DNA from: FEN-1219 sp036274615
GTDB taxonomy: Bacteria; Pseudomonadota; Gammaproteobacteria; Steroidobacterales; Rariloculaceae
Assembly (NCBI GenBank): GCA_036274615.1
Contig: DASUFK010000158.1
Location: 1 to 17,527, forward strand
Direction: 5' to 3'
Length of the DNA: 17,527 nt
Shown: positions 1 to 6,986 of the stretch, piece by piece
Layout of the letters: every line of letters starts with the position of its first letter
Numbering within the stretch: the stretch's first letter is position 1
Made by a program: the position numbers and the translations under genes
Notes under the pieces: generated by a model
The model's database searches: none
What the model was told of the DNA's origin: nothing
The model's input: only the letters and a program-made list of their open reading frames with translations

Positions 1-282
1 GGCGAGGGCCGCAAGAGCGCCACGCTCGGCCGCGCCGAGGACAACGACGTCGTCGTCAAAGGCAACCTGATCTCGCGTCTACACGCGCGCGTCGAAGCGA
101 GCCGCGACAAGTTCACGCTCGTGGACGAGAGCACCAACGGCACCTTCGTCCAAACGAATACCGGCGAGGAGATCTTCGTCCGCCGCGACAGCACTCAGCT
201 CACCGGCGAAGGCGTCATCGGCCTGGGCCGCGTCGCTCAGCCCGGCACCGCGCTCGCCGTCCACTACGTCGTCGAAGAGTAG
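1..282 (+). CDS. FHA-domain protein, C-terminal fragment (5' end outside window)
   Basis: The window opens inside a reading frame that runs 93 codons to a TAG at 280-282. The residues form a recognisable forkhead-associated domain, a phosphothreonine-peptide binding module: a Gly-Arg pair at residues 10-11, acidic AEDNDVVV after it, the S-R-x-x-H signature (ISRLHARVE, residues 24-32) and STNGTFV further on. These are the conserved phosphopeptide-contact positions of FHA domains. The domain sits at the very C-terminus, with only a short beta-rich tail after it. From family memory, this arrangement and wording (NDVVVKGNLISRLHAR) is common in proteobacterial class III adenylate/guanylate cyclases with a C-terminal FHA domain, but the catalytic part is not in the window, so that identity is an inference. 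FHA assignment is secure. Confidence 0.88.
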   Translation, partial: GEGRKSATLGRAEDNDVVVKGNLISRLHARVEASRDKFTLVDESTNGTFVQTNTGEEIFVRRDSTQLTGEGVIGLGRVAQPGTALAVHYVVEE

Positions 283-302
283 CGAGGGTCTGTCCCCGTT
301 CC

Positions 303-552
303 GGCCGGCGCGCTCGTCTTTGCGCGGCCGCGCGATACGCGTGACTGCGGCGGTCGTACCTCGAAGGGTCTTCCCGAGACACGCCGGAAGACCATCCCTG
401 GGGCTCCTCGCCGCACATCGGCCCGCCATGGATGGCGGGCATGCCGGAAATTGCAGGAGCAAATTCCGGCCCTGTGCGGCGACGGTCTCGGGACGACCCA
501 TCGAGGTGCGGCCGCAGCCCCGGCGCGCATCTCAGGGCCAAAGTGAGACACG
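303..552. repeat. Large imperfect inverted repeat with central hairpins (MITE/REP-like or structured element)
   Basis: The gene-free stretch 283-656 is dominated by this element. Reverse-complementing about 303-382 gives a sequence closely resembling about 483-552: both contain TCTCGGGA(A/C)GACCC, TCGAGGT and CCGC followed by a CGCG(T/C)ATC segment, so the arms are roughly 70-80 bp with scattered mismatches and small gaps. Inside lie two tighter hairpins: GCCCGCCAT at 421-429 pairs with ATGGCGGGC at 432-440, and 443-454 pairs with 459-470 (11 of 12 positions) around an AGGA loop. Long open frames cross it on both strands but mirror each other's residues, as expected for an inverted repeat and not for genes. 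No second copy was found in the window. It could be a MITE, a REP/BIME-type element or a structured transcript end. Confidence 0.55.
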
Positions 553-656
553 ACTCGTCCGTGTCTTACCGTGCGGTCCGGCGTGCGCGCGTCGTATCAT
601 ACGGGCGTGGATGCGTCGCGACGGAACGATCGTCGCCGAGTCACTCGGGGGATTGC

Positions 657-1283
657 ATGACCAACCGCAGAGAGTTCCTGCAGATCGGCATTGCGGCGTC
701 GGCTTTGCCGCTCGCGGCGCAGGCCGCGCGAGCTTCGGAGCCGCTCGGATGGCTCGGGGCCGCGGCGCCGCCCTCCGTGCCGCTCTACAAGGCCGTGTAC
801 GACTCGCGGTTCGCCGTGAGCGTCGCATTCGCCGGCCGCGCGGAAGCGCTCGGCGTCGCGGTGCACGCGATCGAAGGCGACATGACGCGCCTCTGGTACG
901 ACGATCTCTATCACCGCTGGCGCAACGGGCCGGTTGCGATCGCGGGGCTCACCGCGCACGGCCCGATGTTCTGCCTCGAGCGGCTCGCCTGGGACTCCGG
1001 GATGCGCGTGGTGTTCCGCGCCGAGCACGCGCCTCTCGACGGCACGCTCGAGCATCGCGTGGAAGGCCCGGTCGCGATGCTCGGCGACGCGCGCGGCGCA
1101 GTGACCGAGCGCGCATGGGGCGCGCGCTTCGCCGATCTGGTCACGCGCTGCCCGAGCGGCCGCGCGGAGCTCGGCAGCTTCTCTGCGTGCGCACCGGCAG
1201 CGGCCGACGGCGCTGCGAGCACGGAGCCTCTCTACACGTGGGTGATTGCGCCGGCGCGCCGCGCCGCGGCGCACGGTGTCTGA
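657..1283 (+). CDS. Tat-exported protein of unknown function
   Basis: A 208-residue protein starting at ATG 657, chosen because a G-rich Shine-Dalgarno (CGGGGGA) lies just upstream and because this start places a twin-arginine signal at the N-terminus: NRREFLQ at residues 3-9, then a short hydrophobic run and an AQAARA region suitable for cleavage near residues 20-26. The frame is open further upstream, but that part runs through the inverted repeat. The mature protein (LYKAVYDSRFAVSVAFAGRA..., then WYDDLYHRW and GLTAHGPMFCLERLAWDSG) matches no family I can name. A Tat signal implies export folded, perhaps with a cofactor or partner. The next gene, 11 nt downstream on the same strand, is a cytochrome c, followed by a quinoprotein dehydrogenase remnant, so an accessory role in a periplasmic redox system is plausible but unproven. 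Confidence 0.8.
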   Translation: MTNRREFLQIGIAASALPLAAQAARASEPLGWLGAAAPPSVPLYKAVYDSRFAVSVAFAGRAEALGVAVHAIEGDMTRLWYDDLYHRWRNGPVAIAGLTAHGPMFCLERLAWDSGMRVVFRAEHAPLDGTLEHRVEGPVAMLGDARGAVTERAWGARFADLVTRCPSGRAELGSFSACAPAAADGAASTEPLYTWVIAPARRAAAHGV

Positions 1284-1294
1284 TCGCGCCGCGC

Positions 1295-1660
1295 ATGAAC
1301 GCACGAGCCGGCCGTAAGCGTGCTCCCGCAATCGCCGCTCTCGCGGTCTTCGGCGCGGCGTTTGCCGGCGCCGTGTCCGCTCAGGAAGCCGCGAGCGCCG
1401 ATCACGGCAAGCAGGTATTCGAATACTGGTGCGCGCCGTGTCACGCGCCGGGGCCGCGTCATCCGGGCACGCAGGCGCTCGACGCGCTGTACAAAGGCGC
1501 GAAACCGGGGCCGCTCGAGCAGCGCACCGATCTCGTTCCGGAGCTCACGCGGCAGTTCGTGCGCAGCGGAGTGTCCGTGATGCCGCCGTTTCGCAAGACG
1601 GAGATCACGGACGCGGATCTCGCGGCGCTCGCCGCGTATCTCGCGCCGCGCGCCCGTTAA
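1295..1660 (+). CDS. Secreted monohaem c-type cytochrome
   Basis: A 121-residue protein with a basic N-terminus and hydrophobic signal peptide, probable cleavage near VSA-Q (residues 27-30). It carries one haem-binding motif, CAPCH (residues 46-50), and a likely distal methionine at Met96 in SVMPPFRKTEI, followed by the C-terminal helix typical of class I cytochrome c (DADLAALAAYLAP). It would be a periplasmic electron carrier. ATG 1295 is the start that gives a proper signal peptide; the same frame stays open far upstream through the Tat-protein gene, but that is a high-GC artefact. The gene follows the Tat protein by 11 nt and its stop abuts the remnant of a PQQ-type dehydrogenase, a class of enzyme often encoded beside such cytochromes. 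Its original partner therefore seems to have been lost. Confidence 0.88.
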   Translation: MNARAGRKRAPAIAALAVFGAAFAGAVSAQEAASADHGKQVFEYWCAPCHAPGPRHPGTQALDALYKGAKPGPLEQRTDLVPELTRQFVRSGVSVMPPFRKTEITDADLAALAAYLAPRAR

Positions 1661-1661
1661 T

Positions 1662-1802
1662 GGTGTGGAGGGCAAGGGCGGCTACCTCGACGGACCGGGG
1701 CCCACGCTCGCGGGCGGGCTCATGATCGTCAATTCGGGTTACGCGCAGGGCGGCGGCATTCCGGGCAACGTGGTTCTCGCGTTCACTGTCGACGGCAAGT
1801 AG
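1662..1802 (+). pseudogene. Remnant of the C-terminus of a PQQ-type beta-propeller dehydrogenase
   Basis: Directly after the cytochrome stop, a frame without any start codon signal reads about 46 codons to a TAG at 1800-1802. Its sequence (VEGKGGYLDGPGPTLAGG, then LMIVNSGYAQGGGIPGNVV, then LAFTVDGK) resembles the last blade and C-terminal end of quinoprotein dehydrogenases of the polyvinyl-alcohol-dehydrogenase type, where a DGPGP...N/SGY...PGNVLLAF ending is usual. The same frame has a stop at 1578-1580, and the stretch after it, opposite the cytochrome frame, shows no homology, so more than 90% of the expected ~500-700-residue enzyme is missing. The simplest reading is an internal deletion that fused the end of the dehydrogenase gene to the 3' end of the cytochrome gene. 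An assembly error joining two places is the main alternative. Confidence 0.65.
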
Positions 1803-1850
1803 GCACGCTACGGGCGTCTGATCGAGATTCTACGAAGATCGTGTAACTCT

Positions 1851-2705
1851 ATGACCACACTCAGGATCGGCGGCGTGCCCGAGCACTTCAATTTGCCCTG
1901 GCACCTTGCGCTCGGCGAGGGCGCCGCCCGGGCCGCCGGCGTCGATGTGGAGTGGCAGGACTTCCCCGACGGGTCGGGAGCGATGGCGCAGGCTTTGCGC
2001 GAGCAGCGGCTCGATGCGGCGATGCTGCTCACCGAAGGCGCGGTGGCCGGCGCCGCGGCGGGCGGATTGAGAATCGTGAGCCTGTACACCGAGTCGCCGC
2101 TGCTCTGGGGAATTCACGTGCCCGCGAGCTCCCGTTTCAAAGAGGTCGCGGAGCTTGCCCGGGCGCGCTATGCAATCAGCCGCCGCGGCTCCGGATCGCA
2201 CTTGATGGCGTTGGTGCACGCACGCCGTCACGGCTGGCCGCTCGACGCGCTCGAGCTCGTGATCGTGCGCAACCTCGAAGGCGCGATCGAGTCGTTCGCC
2301 GCAGGCACCGCCGACGTGTTCTTCTGGGAGAAGTTCATGACGAAGCCGCTGGTCGACGACGGCCGCTTTCGGCGCGTGGCGGACTTCACCGCGCCCTGGC
2401 CTGCGTTCGTGGTCTGCGCGTCCGACGCGGCGCTGGCCGGCCAAGGGGCGGCATTGCACGCTCTGCTCACGGCGGTTCTCGATCGCGCCGCGTCGTTTGC
2501 CGTGAGCGGCGATGCGGCAGCACTGATCGCGGCTCGTTACGGGCTGCAGCGGCGTGACGCCGCCGACTGGCTCGCGGGCACGCGTTGGGCCGCGCGGGTG
2601 GGCGTCGAGATCCGCTCGATCGAGCCGGTCGTCGAGGCGCTGCGCGCGGCAGGCGTCGTCGAAGGCGGTTTCTCGGCGAGCCGTGCGCTCGCGCCCTTGT
2701 CGTGA
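1851..2705 (+). CDS. Cytoplasmic substrate-binding-fold protein (SsuA/THI5-like, Ca3427-like type)
   Basis: A 284-residue protein with the type-2 periplasmic-binding-protein look of the nitrate/sulfonate/THI5 group: IGGVPEHFNLPWHLALGEG at the N-terminus, a DFPDGSGAMAQALR segment, LLTEGAVAG, SPLLWGIHV, a hinge-like ISRRGSGSHLMALVHA and a later VFFWEKFMTKPLVDDGRF. The opening residues go straight into the first beta strand with no signal peptide, so unlike ordinary transporter binding proteins it should stay in the cytoplasm. From memory this matches the family of Candida Ca3427, a cytosolic PBP2-fold protein; the ligand is unknown, and a pyrimidine or thiamine-precursor-like molecule would be a guess. 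No permease or ATPase gene is nearby. No clear Shine-Dalgarno is visible before the ATG; the preceding gap is only 48 nt from the dehydrogenase remnant. Confidence 0.8.
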   Translation: MTTLRIGGVPEHFNLPWHLALGEGAARAAGVDVEWQDFPDGSGAMAQALREQRLDAAMLLTEGAVAGAAAGGLRIVSLYTESPLLWGIHVPASSRFKEVAELARARYAISRRGSGSHLMALVHARRHGWPLDALELVIVRNLEGAIESFAAGTADVFFWEKFMTKPLVDDGRFRRVADFTAPWPAFVVCASDAALAGQGAALHALLTAVLDRAASFAVSGDAAALIAARYGLQRRDAADWLAGTRWAARVGVEIRSIEPVVEALRAAGVVEGGFSASRALAPLS

Positions 2706-2738
2706 AGACCGCCACGGCCGCGGTCGCAGGCAGGTTCG

Positions 2739-2768
2739 TTGCTGCCCGGCCGACCAGTCGTCTATGAT
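2739..2768 (+). promoter_or_regulatory. Candidate sigma70-type promoter
   Basis: TTGCTG at 2739-2744 and TATGAT at 2763-2768 are separated by 18 nt. The -10 box matches five of six consensus positions and the -35 box matches its first three. It lies at the start of a 255-nt gap before the 2961 operon, leaving a leader of roughly 185 nt. Supported only by sequence resemblance. Confidence 0.3.
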
Positions 2769-2854
2769 CGATGGCAGTCGCTGACCGGCGATTTGATCGT
2801 GCGGTCGGGGGTCCGGTGCGGGTGCCGCGCCGAGAGGGGATTCCAGAGCACTTG

Positions 2855-2938
2855 GTGACGGCGATCGCAACGGATCGCGGCGCGTTTCTGCGTCGCGGAT
2901 TTGCGCGCGGCTCCGCCGCCGTCGCGCTTCGGGTTTGA
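2855..2938 (+). other. Short frame resembling a Tat signal peptide; possible leader or gene remnant
   Basis: Within the 2706-2960 gap, a GTG at 2855 opens 27 codons that end at a TGA at 2936-2938. The product reads ATDRGAFLRRGFARGSAAVA, which has the layout of a twin-arginine signal peptide (F-L-R-R-G-F, then a small-residue hydrophobic stretch) but stops before any mature protein. A purine-rich GAGAGGGGA lies 14 nt upstream of the GTG. It may be the broken N-terminus of a lost exported enzyme, as the neighbouring dehydrogenase remnant suggests, or a chance frame in high-GC DNA. Confidence 0.25.
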
Positions 2939-2960
2939 GACCGCGGGTGGTCGAGGTCGT

Positions 2961-3800
2961 ATGAAAGCAATGGCTCGCTGGGCGGCATTTGCCGCCGTGC
3001 TGATGTCTGCGCCGAGCTTCGCGCAGTCGAATTTCGCCGGCATGTGGGCGCCCAACTTGTTCGAGGACTTCCCGGACCGCATCCCCGGGCCCGAGCTCGG
3101 CGACTACGCGGGATTGCCCCTCAACGCCAACGACCGCCTGCGCGCCGAGAGCTGGAGCGCGTCGATCCTGTCGTTGCCGGATTATCAATGCCGCGTGCAC
3201 CCGGCGGACTACGCGAACAGCTTCGCGCAGATCCGGATGTGGGACGAGTACAACCTCACCACGCAGCAGCTCATCGCGATCCACTTGCAGCACTTCGCGT
3301 GGAGCACGCATCGCGTGATCTGGATGGACGGCCGCCCGCATCCGCCCGATTACGCCGAGCACACGTCGATGGGTTTCTCCACCGGGGAGTTCGTCGGCAA
3401 CATCCTCAAGGTCACCACCACGCATTTGAAGGAAGGCTGGCTGCGCCGCAACGGCGTGGCGCGCAGCGATTCCGGTACGGTCACGGAGCACTTCATCCGC
3501 CACGGCGACCACATGACGTGGAACGTGTTCGTGCAGGATCCGAAGTATCTCGAGGAGCCCTTCTTCCGCAATCGCGATTTCACGCTCCAGGAGACAGGCA
3601 GCATCGGGGCCTATCCGTGCGAGAGCGTGGTCGAGGTGGTGCTGCCCGACAGCTACTTCCCGCACTACCTGCCGGGCAAGAACCCGTTCCTCGTGGAGTA
3701 CCAGAAGAACCACCACATTCCCGCAGAAGGGGCGCTCGGCGGCGCGGCCACGATGTATCCCGAGTTCATGAAGAAGCTCAAAGAGCTGCCGAAGCCGTAG
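2961..3800 (+). CDS. Secreted protein of an uncharacterised family (paralogue 1 of 3)
   Basis: A 279-residue protein. ATG 2961 is preferred because GAGG lies 4 nt upstream and the product then begins with a signal peptide cleaved after FA at about residue 21 (APSFA-QSN). The mature part starts with FAGMWAP, a pattern seen at the start of all three related proteins here. Later it has HRVIWMDGRPHPPDYAEHTS, GFSTGEFVGN, TTTHLKEGWLRRNGV and TEHFIRHGD. I recognise the family as recurrent in environmental proteobacteria but know of no function; no catalytic signature can be assigned, although the many His, Asp and Trp residues would suit a binding or hydrolytic pocket. Two cysteines (in YQCRVHPADY and YPCESVVEV) could form a disulfide. 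It is the first gene of a three-gene operon with a metallo-hydrolase and a distant paralogue. Confidence 0.85.
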   Translation: MKAMARWAAFAAVLMSAPSFAQSNFAGMWAPNLFEDFPDRIPGPELGDYAGLPLNANDRLRAESWSASILSLPDYQCRVHPADYANSFAQIRMWDEYNLTTQQLIAIHLQHFAWSTHRVIWMDGRPHPPDYAEHTSMGFSTGEFVGNILKVTTTHLKEGWLRRNGVARSDSGTVTEHFIRHGDHMTWNVFVQDPKYLEEPFFRNRDFTLQETGSIGAYPCESVVEVVLPDSYFPHYLPGKNPFLVEYQKNHHIPAEGALGGAATMYPEFMKKLKELPKP

Positions 3801-3810
3801 GCTGGAGTCG

Positions 3811-4836
3811 ATGATGAAGAAACAGTTCCTGGCGGCAGTCGGCGCGGTGCTCTGCTGCGTCGCCTTCGGCGCCGCGGCGCAGCAGCGGCAACAAGCTCGT
3901 CAACAGCCCCAAGCGCAGCCGCCGCAGCAGGATTTCAGCAAGGTGGAGATCCACGCGCTCAAGGTGCGCGACAACATCTACATGCTGGTGGGCAGCGGCG
4001 GCAACATCACCGTGCAGATCGGCGACGAGGGAATCCTGCTCGTCGACACGCAGTACGCGCCGCTGTCCGACAAGATCGTGGCCGCGATTCGCCAGATCTC
4101 CGACAAGCCGATCCACTACATCGTCGACACGCACCATCACGGCGACCACACGGGCGGCAACGTGAACCTGCGCGCGGCCGGCAACACGGTCACGGGCGGC
4201 AACATGGCGGGTGCGATTCGCGACTCCGGCGTCGGCGCGGCGATCATCGCGCACGAGAACGTGCTCACGAGGCTCAGCACCGACAAGAGCCCGCAGGCGC
4301 TCCCGTCCGCGGGCTGGCCCACGAGCACCTACTTCGGCGCGAAGAAGGAGCTCTTCTTCAACAACGAGGGCATCGAGATCCTGCACATGCCCGCGGCGCA
4401 CACCGACGGGGACAGCATCGTGTTCTTCCGCCGCTCCGACGTGATCTCCACGGGCGACGTGTTCGTGACCACCGGCTATCCCTTCATCGACATCGCGAGC
4501 GGCGGCAGCTATGCCGGCATCGTCAAGGCGCTCGACCGAATCGCCGACATCGTGATCCCGGTGTACGGCCAGGACGGCGGCACGCTCGTGATCCCCGGTC
4601 ACGGCCGCCTGTCGAATCTCGGCGACGTGCTCAACTTCCGCGAGATGGTGATCGTGGTACGCGATCGCATCCAGGACATGATCGACGCGGGCATGACGCT
4701 CGAGCAGGTGAAAGCCGCGAAGCCCACGTTCGACTACGACCCCGTTTACCACTCGCCGACCGCCTTCATCACCAACGATCGCTTCGTCGAGGCCGCTTAC
4801 CAGAGCCTGAAGAATCCGCCCGAGGATCCGCAATGA
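3811..4836 (+). CDS. Secreted metallo-beta-lactamase-fold hydrolase
   Basis: A 341-residue protein with a signal peptide ending near AAA-QQ (residue 23), a Gln-rich linker (about 24-40) and a full metallo-beta-lactamase domain. Zinc ligands are all visible: H-x-H-x-D-H as HHHGDH (residues 108-113), His197 in AAHTDGDS, Asp216 in STGDVF and His264 in IPGHG. It is therefore probably an active dinuclear-zinc hydrolase in the periplasm. The family covers lactams, lactones, thioesters and sulfate esters, and substrate cannot be told from these motifs. An ATG at 3814 is spaced better from the GGAG at 3804-3807 (6 nt versus 3), so translation may begin one codon later. It starts 10 nt after the 2961 gene and its stop overlaps the next start, so the three genes are likely co-expressed. 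Confidence 0.92.
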   Translation: MMKKQFLAAVGAVLCCVAFGAAAQQRQQARQQPQAQPPQQDFSKVEIHALKVRDNIYMLVGSGGNITVQIGDEGILLVDTQYAPLSDKIVAAIRQISDKPIHYIVDTHHHGDHTGGNVNLRAAGNTVTGGNMAGAIRDSGVGAAIIAHENVLTRLSTDKSPQALPSAGWPTSTYFGAKKELFFNNEGIEILHMPAAHTDGDSIVFFRRSDVISTGDVFVTTGYPFIDIASGGSYAGIVKALDRIADIVIPVYGQDGGTLVIPGHGRLSNLGDVLNFREMVIVVRDRIQDMIDAGMTLEQVKAAKPTFDYDPVYHSPTAFITNDRFVEAAYQSLKNPPEDPQ

Positions 4837-5579
4837 GAACCTTGCTGCTCGTGGCCGCGCTCGCCGCGGCGGCTTCGTACATCGCACCGGCGGCCGCGCA
4901 GCCCCGCGGCCTCGCGGGTCCGCCGCGCACGGCGCGTCAGGCCGCGCCCGTGGATCTCACGGGCCAGTGGGTGTCGATCGTGACGGAGGACTGGCGATTC
5001 CGCATGGTCACGCCGCCGAAGGGCGACATCCCCGGCATCAACCTCACTCCCGCGGGACGCGCGATCGTCGACGCGTGGGATCCCGCCAAGGACGCGGCCG
5101 CGGGCGACCAGTGCAAACCTTTCGGCGCGGCCGGAATCATGCGCATCCCCGGCCGGCTCCGGATTTCGTGGAAGGACGACCAGACGCTGCAGATCGAAGC
5201 CGACGCGGGGCAACAGACGCGGCTGTTCCATTTCGCGCCCGTGGCCGACGGCGAGCCGAGCCTGCAAGGCACCTCGCGGGCGAAGTGGATCCCGTACGGC
5301 GGCGGCCGCGGCCAGCCGCCCGTCGGTGGCTCGCTCGAGAGCGTCACCACCAATCTCAAAGAAGGCTATCTGCGCCGCAACGGGGTGCCGTACAGCACGC
5401 AGACGGTGCTCACCGAGCATCTCGACGTGCTCCAGGAGCCCGACGGCTCGACCTGGCTCGTGGTGCAGACGCTGGTGGAGGATCCCGTGTATCACACGGG
5501 CGTGATCCTCTCGAGCAGCAACTTCCGCAAGCAAACGGACCGCAGCGGCTGGGACCCCGCACCGTGCGCGGAGCGTTGA
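4833..5579 (+). CDS. Secreted protein of an uncharacterised family (paralogue 2 of 3)
   Basis: A 248-residue protein whose ATG overlaps the TGA of the hydrolase gene (ATGA at 4833-4836), indicating translational coupling. The N-terminus is a signal peptide with likely cleavage at AAA-Q (residues 20-23), followed by an Arg/Pro/Ala-rich stretch and then VDLTGQWVSIVTEDWRFRM, KGDIPGINLTPAGRAIVDAW, a QCKPFGAAGIMRIPGRLRIS segment and DQTLQIEADAGQQTRLFHF. The second half contains SVTTNLKEGYLRRNGVPYS followed by LTEH and VVQTLVEDPVYH, the same run of motifs as in the 2961 product (TTHLKEGWLRRNGV, TEHF, VFVQDPKY). This makes the two proteins distant paralogues bracketing a hydrolase. Role unknown; periplasmic location inferred from the signal peptide. 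Only 97 nt separate it from the MscS gene, which has its own Shine-Dalgarno. Confidence 0.85.
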   Translation: MRTLLLVAALAAAASYIAPAAAQPRGLAGPPRTARQAAPVDLTGQWVSIVTEDWRFRMVTPPKGDIPGINLTPAGRAIVDAWDPAKDAAAGDQCKPFGAAGIMRIPGRLRISWKDDQTLQIEADAGQQTRLFHFAPVADGEPSLQGTSRAKWIPYGGGRGQPPVGGSLESVTTNLKEGYLRRNGVPYSTQTVLTEHLDVLQEPDGSTWLVVQTLVEDPVYHTGVILSSSNFRKQTDRSGWDPAPCAER

Positions 5580-5676
5580 GCGGCTGACCGCAAGGCTCGC
5601 CGGCAACGCGTAAGCCAGCACGGCGCGCGCTCCCTCCGCTAGACTCGAGCGAGAGCTTCGGCCGGAGGCAGCGAGC

Positions 5677-6975
5677 ATGGACGATCTGTTCGATTCGCAG
5701 CGCTTCGCCGCGATCGGCGCGGCGATCTATCAGTGGCTGCAAGCCAACGTGCTCGTGCCCGACAACGCGATCCAGCTCGCGGTGTTGGTCGCCACGTTCG
5801 GCGTGGCGCTGCCGGTGGCACGTCAGGTGGCCCCGGTGCTGGCCCGCGTCCGCGACCACCGGCCGCTCGCGAAGCTGCTCGGCGTGCTCGAGCATCTGCT
5901 GCTGCCGCTGATCTGGCTCGCGCTGCAGCTGCTCGCGATCCTGGTCGCGAACGTCGCGTCGTGGCCGCACCACGTGCTCGAGATCGGCGCGAGCCTGCTG
6001 TCCGCATGGATCGCGATCCGGCTCGTGTCCGGGCTCGTGGCGAACCCCCTGTGGGCGAAGGTCATCGCCTGGACTTTCTGGGGCATCGCGGCGCTCAACA
6101 TCCTGAACCTGCTCGAGCCGACGATTGCGGTGCTGAACGCGGCAGGCGTCGAGATCGGCAGAGTGCGGATCTCGGTGTACCTGATCATCAAGGCCGTGAT
6201 CGCCGTTGCTTTGCTGCTTTCGATCGCGAGCTATCTCACGGGTTTGCTCGAGACCAGGCTGCGCGCCAGCCGGGCGTTCTCGCCGTCGGTGCAGGTGCTG
6301 TTCACGAAGACGCTCAAGGCCGTCTCGATCGTGATTGCAGCATGGATCGGCATCAACAGCCTCGGCATCGACCTCACCGCGGTGGCGGTGTTGGGCGGCG
6401 CCATCGGCCTCGGCGCCGGCTTCGGCTTGCAGCGCGTGATCAGCAACGTGGTGGGCGGGTTCGTGTTGCTGCTCGACAAATCGATCCGGCCGGGCGACGT
6501 GATCTCCGTTTCGGGCACCTACGGATGGGTCACAGCGCTCGGCGGACGCTACGTATCGGTGGTCACGCGCGACGGCGTGGAGCACATGATCCCGAACGAG
6601 ACGCTGATCACCGAGCGCGTCGAGAACTGGACGCACACCAACAGCCACACGCGGCTCAAGATCCCGGTTCGGGTGCACTACGAGACGGACGTCCATCAGG
6701 CGATCGACATCTGCGTGCGCGCCGCCTGCAGCACCGAGCGGGTGCTGCCGCAGCCCGAGTGCAAGTGCCTTCTCGTGGCTTTCGGCGAGAACGGGCTCGA
6801 GCTCGAGGTGCGCATCTGGATCGGCGATGCGCACAACGGCGTGCAGAACGTGAAGAGCGAGGTGCTGCTCAAGATCTGGGAGGGGTTCCGCGAGGCGGGT
6901 ATACGCGTTCCATACCCGCAGCGCGACGTGCACGTCGCCGGGGGCGAACGATTCGGCAGCTCGCTGCCGCCCTGA
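5677..6975 (+). CDS. Mechanosensitive ion channel, MscS family
   Basis: A 432-residue inner-membrane protein. The N-terminal half has several hydrophobic segments (about residues 25-45, 65-95, 100-125, 125-155, 165-190) before the conserved MscS core: the pore helix with small residues VLGGAIGLGAGFGLQRVISN (about 236-255), VVGGFVLLLDKSIRPGDVIS, and the beta-domain signature TRDGVEHMIPNETLITERVE. The soluble C-terminal vestibule region follows (KIPVRVHYETDVHQAID... to VPYPQRDVHV). It is longer than the ~286-residue E. coli MscS because of the additional N-terminal membrane helices. Such channels release solutes on hypo-osmotic shock. GGAGG 8 nt before the ATG supports this start. It may be independently transcribed; a hairpin lies 20 nt after the stop. 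Confidence 0.95.
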   Translation: MDDLFDSQRFAAIGAAIYQWLQANVLVPDNAIQLAVLVATFGVALPVARQVAPVLARVRDHRPLAKLLGVLEHLLLPLIWLALQLLAILVANVASWPHHVLEIGASLLSAWIAIRLVSGLVANPLWAKVIAWTFWGIAALNILNLLEPTIAVLNAAGVEIGRVRISVYLIIKAVIAVALLLSIASYLTGLLETRLRASRAFSPSVQVLFTKTLKAVSIVIAAWIGINSLGIDLTAVAVLGGAIGLGAGFGLQRVISNVVGGFVLLLDKSIRPGDVISVSGTYGWVTALGGRYVSVVTRDGVEHMIPNETLITERVENWTHTNSHTRLKIPVRVHYETDVHQAIDICVRAACSTERVLPQPECKCLLVAFGENGLELEVRIWIGDAHNGVQNVKSEVLLKIWEGFREAGIRVPYPQRDVHVAGGERFGSSLPP

Positions 6976-6986
6976 AGCGCGGCCCG

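Noticed and set aside
215..551. Small frames on both strands in the 283-656 gap
   Set aside because: Plus and minus products mirror each other (both contain VSGRP-EVRP), which is explained by the inverted repeat.
320..1660. 446-codon frame that would make the cytochrome a long fusion protein
   Set aside because: The part before 1295 overlaps the Tat-protein gene in another frame and the inverted repeat; only the part from 1295 has a signal peptide and a haem motif.
1830..3716. 628-codon minus-strand frame across the binding protein and first orphan gene
   Set aside because: It runs antisense to two supported genes and through a non-coding gap with no recognisable motif; an artefact of GC-rich codon use.
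5410..6933. 507-codon minus-strand frame antisense to the MscS gene
   Set aside because: The plus strand carries an unmistakable MscS protein; the antisense product has no domain.
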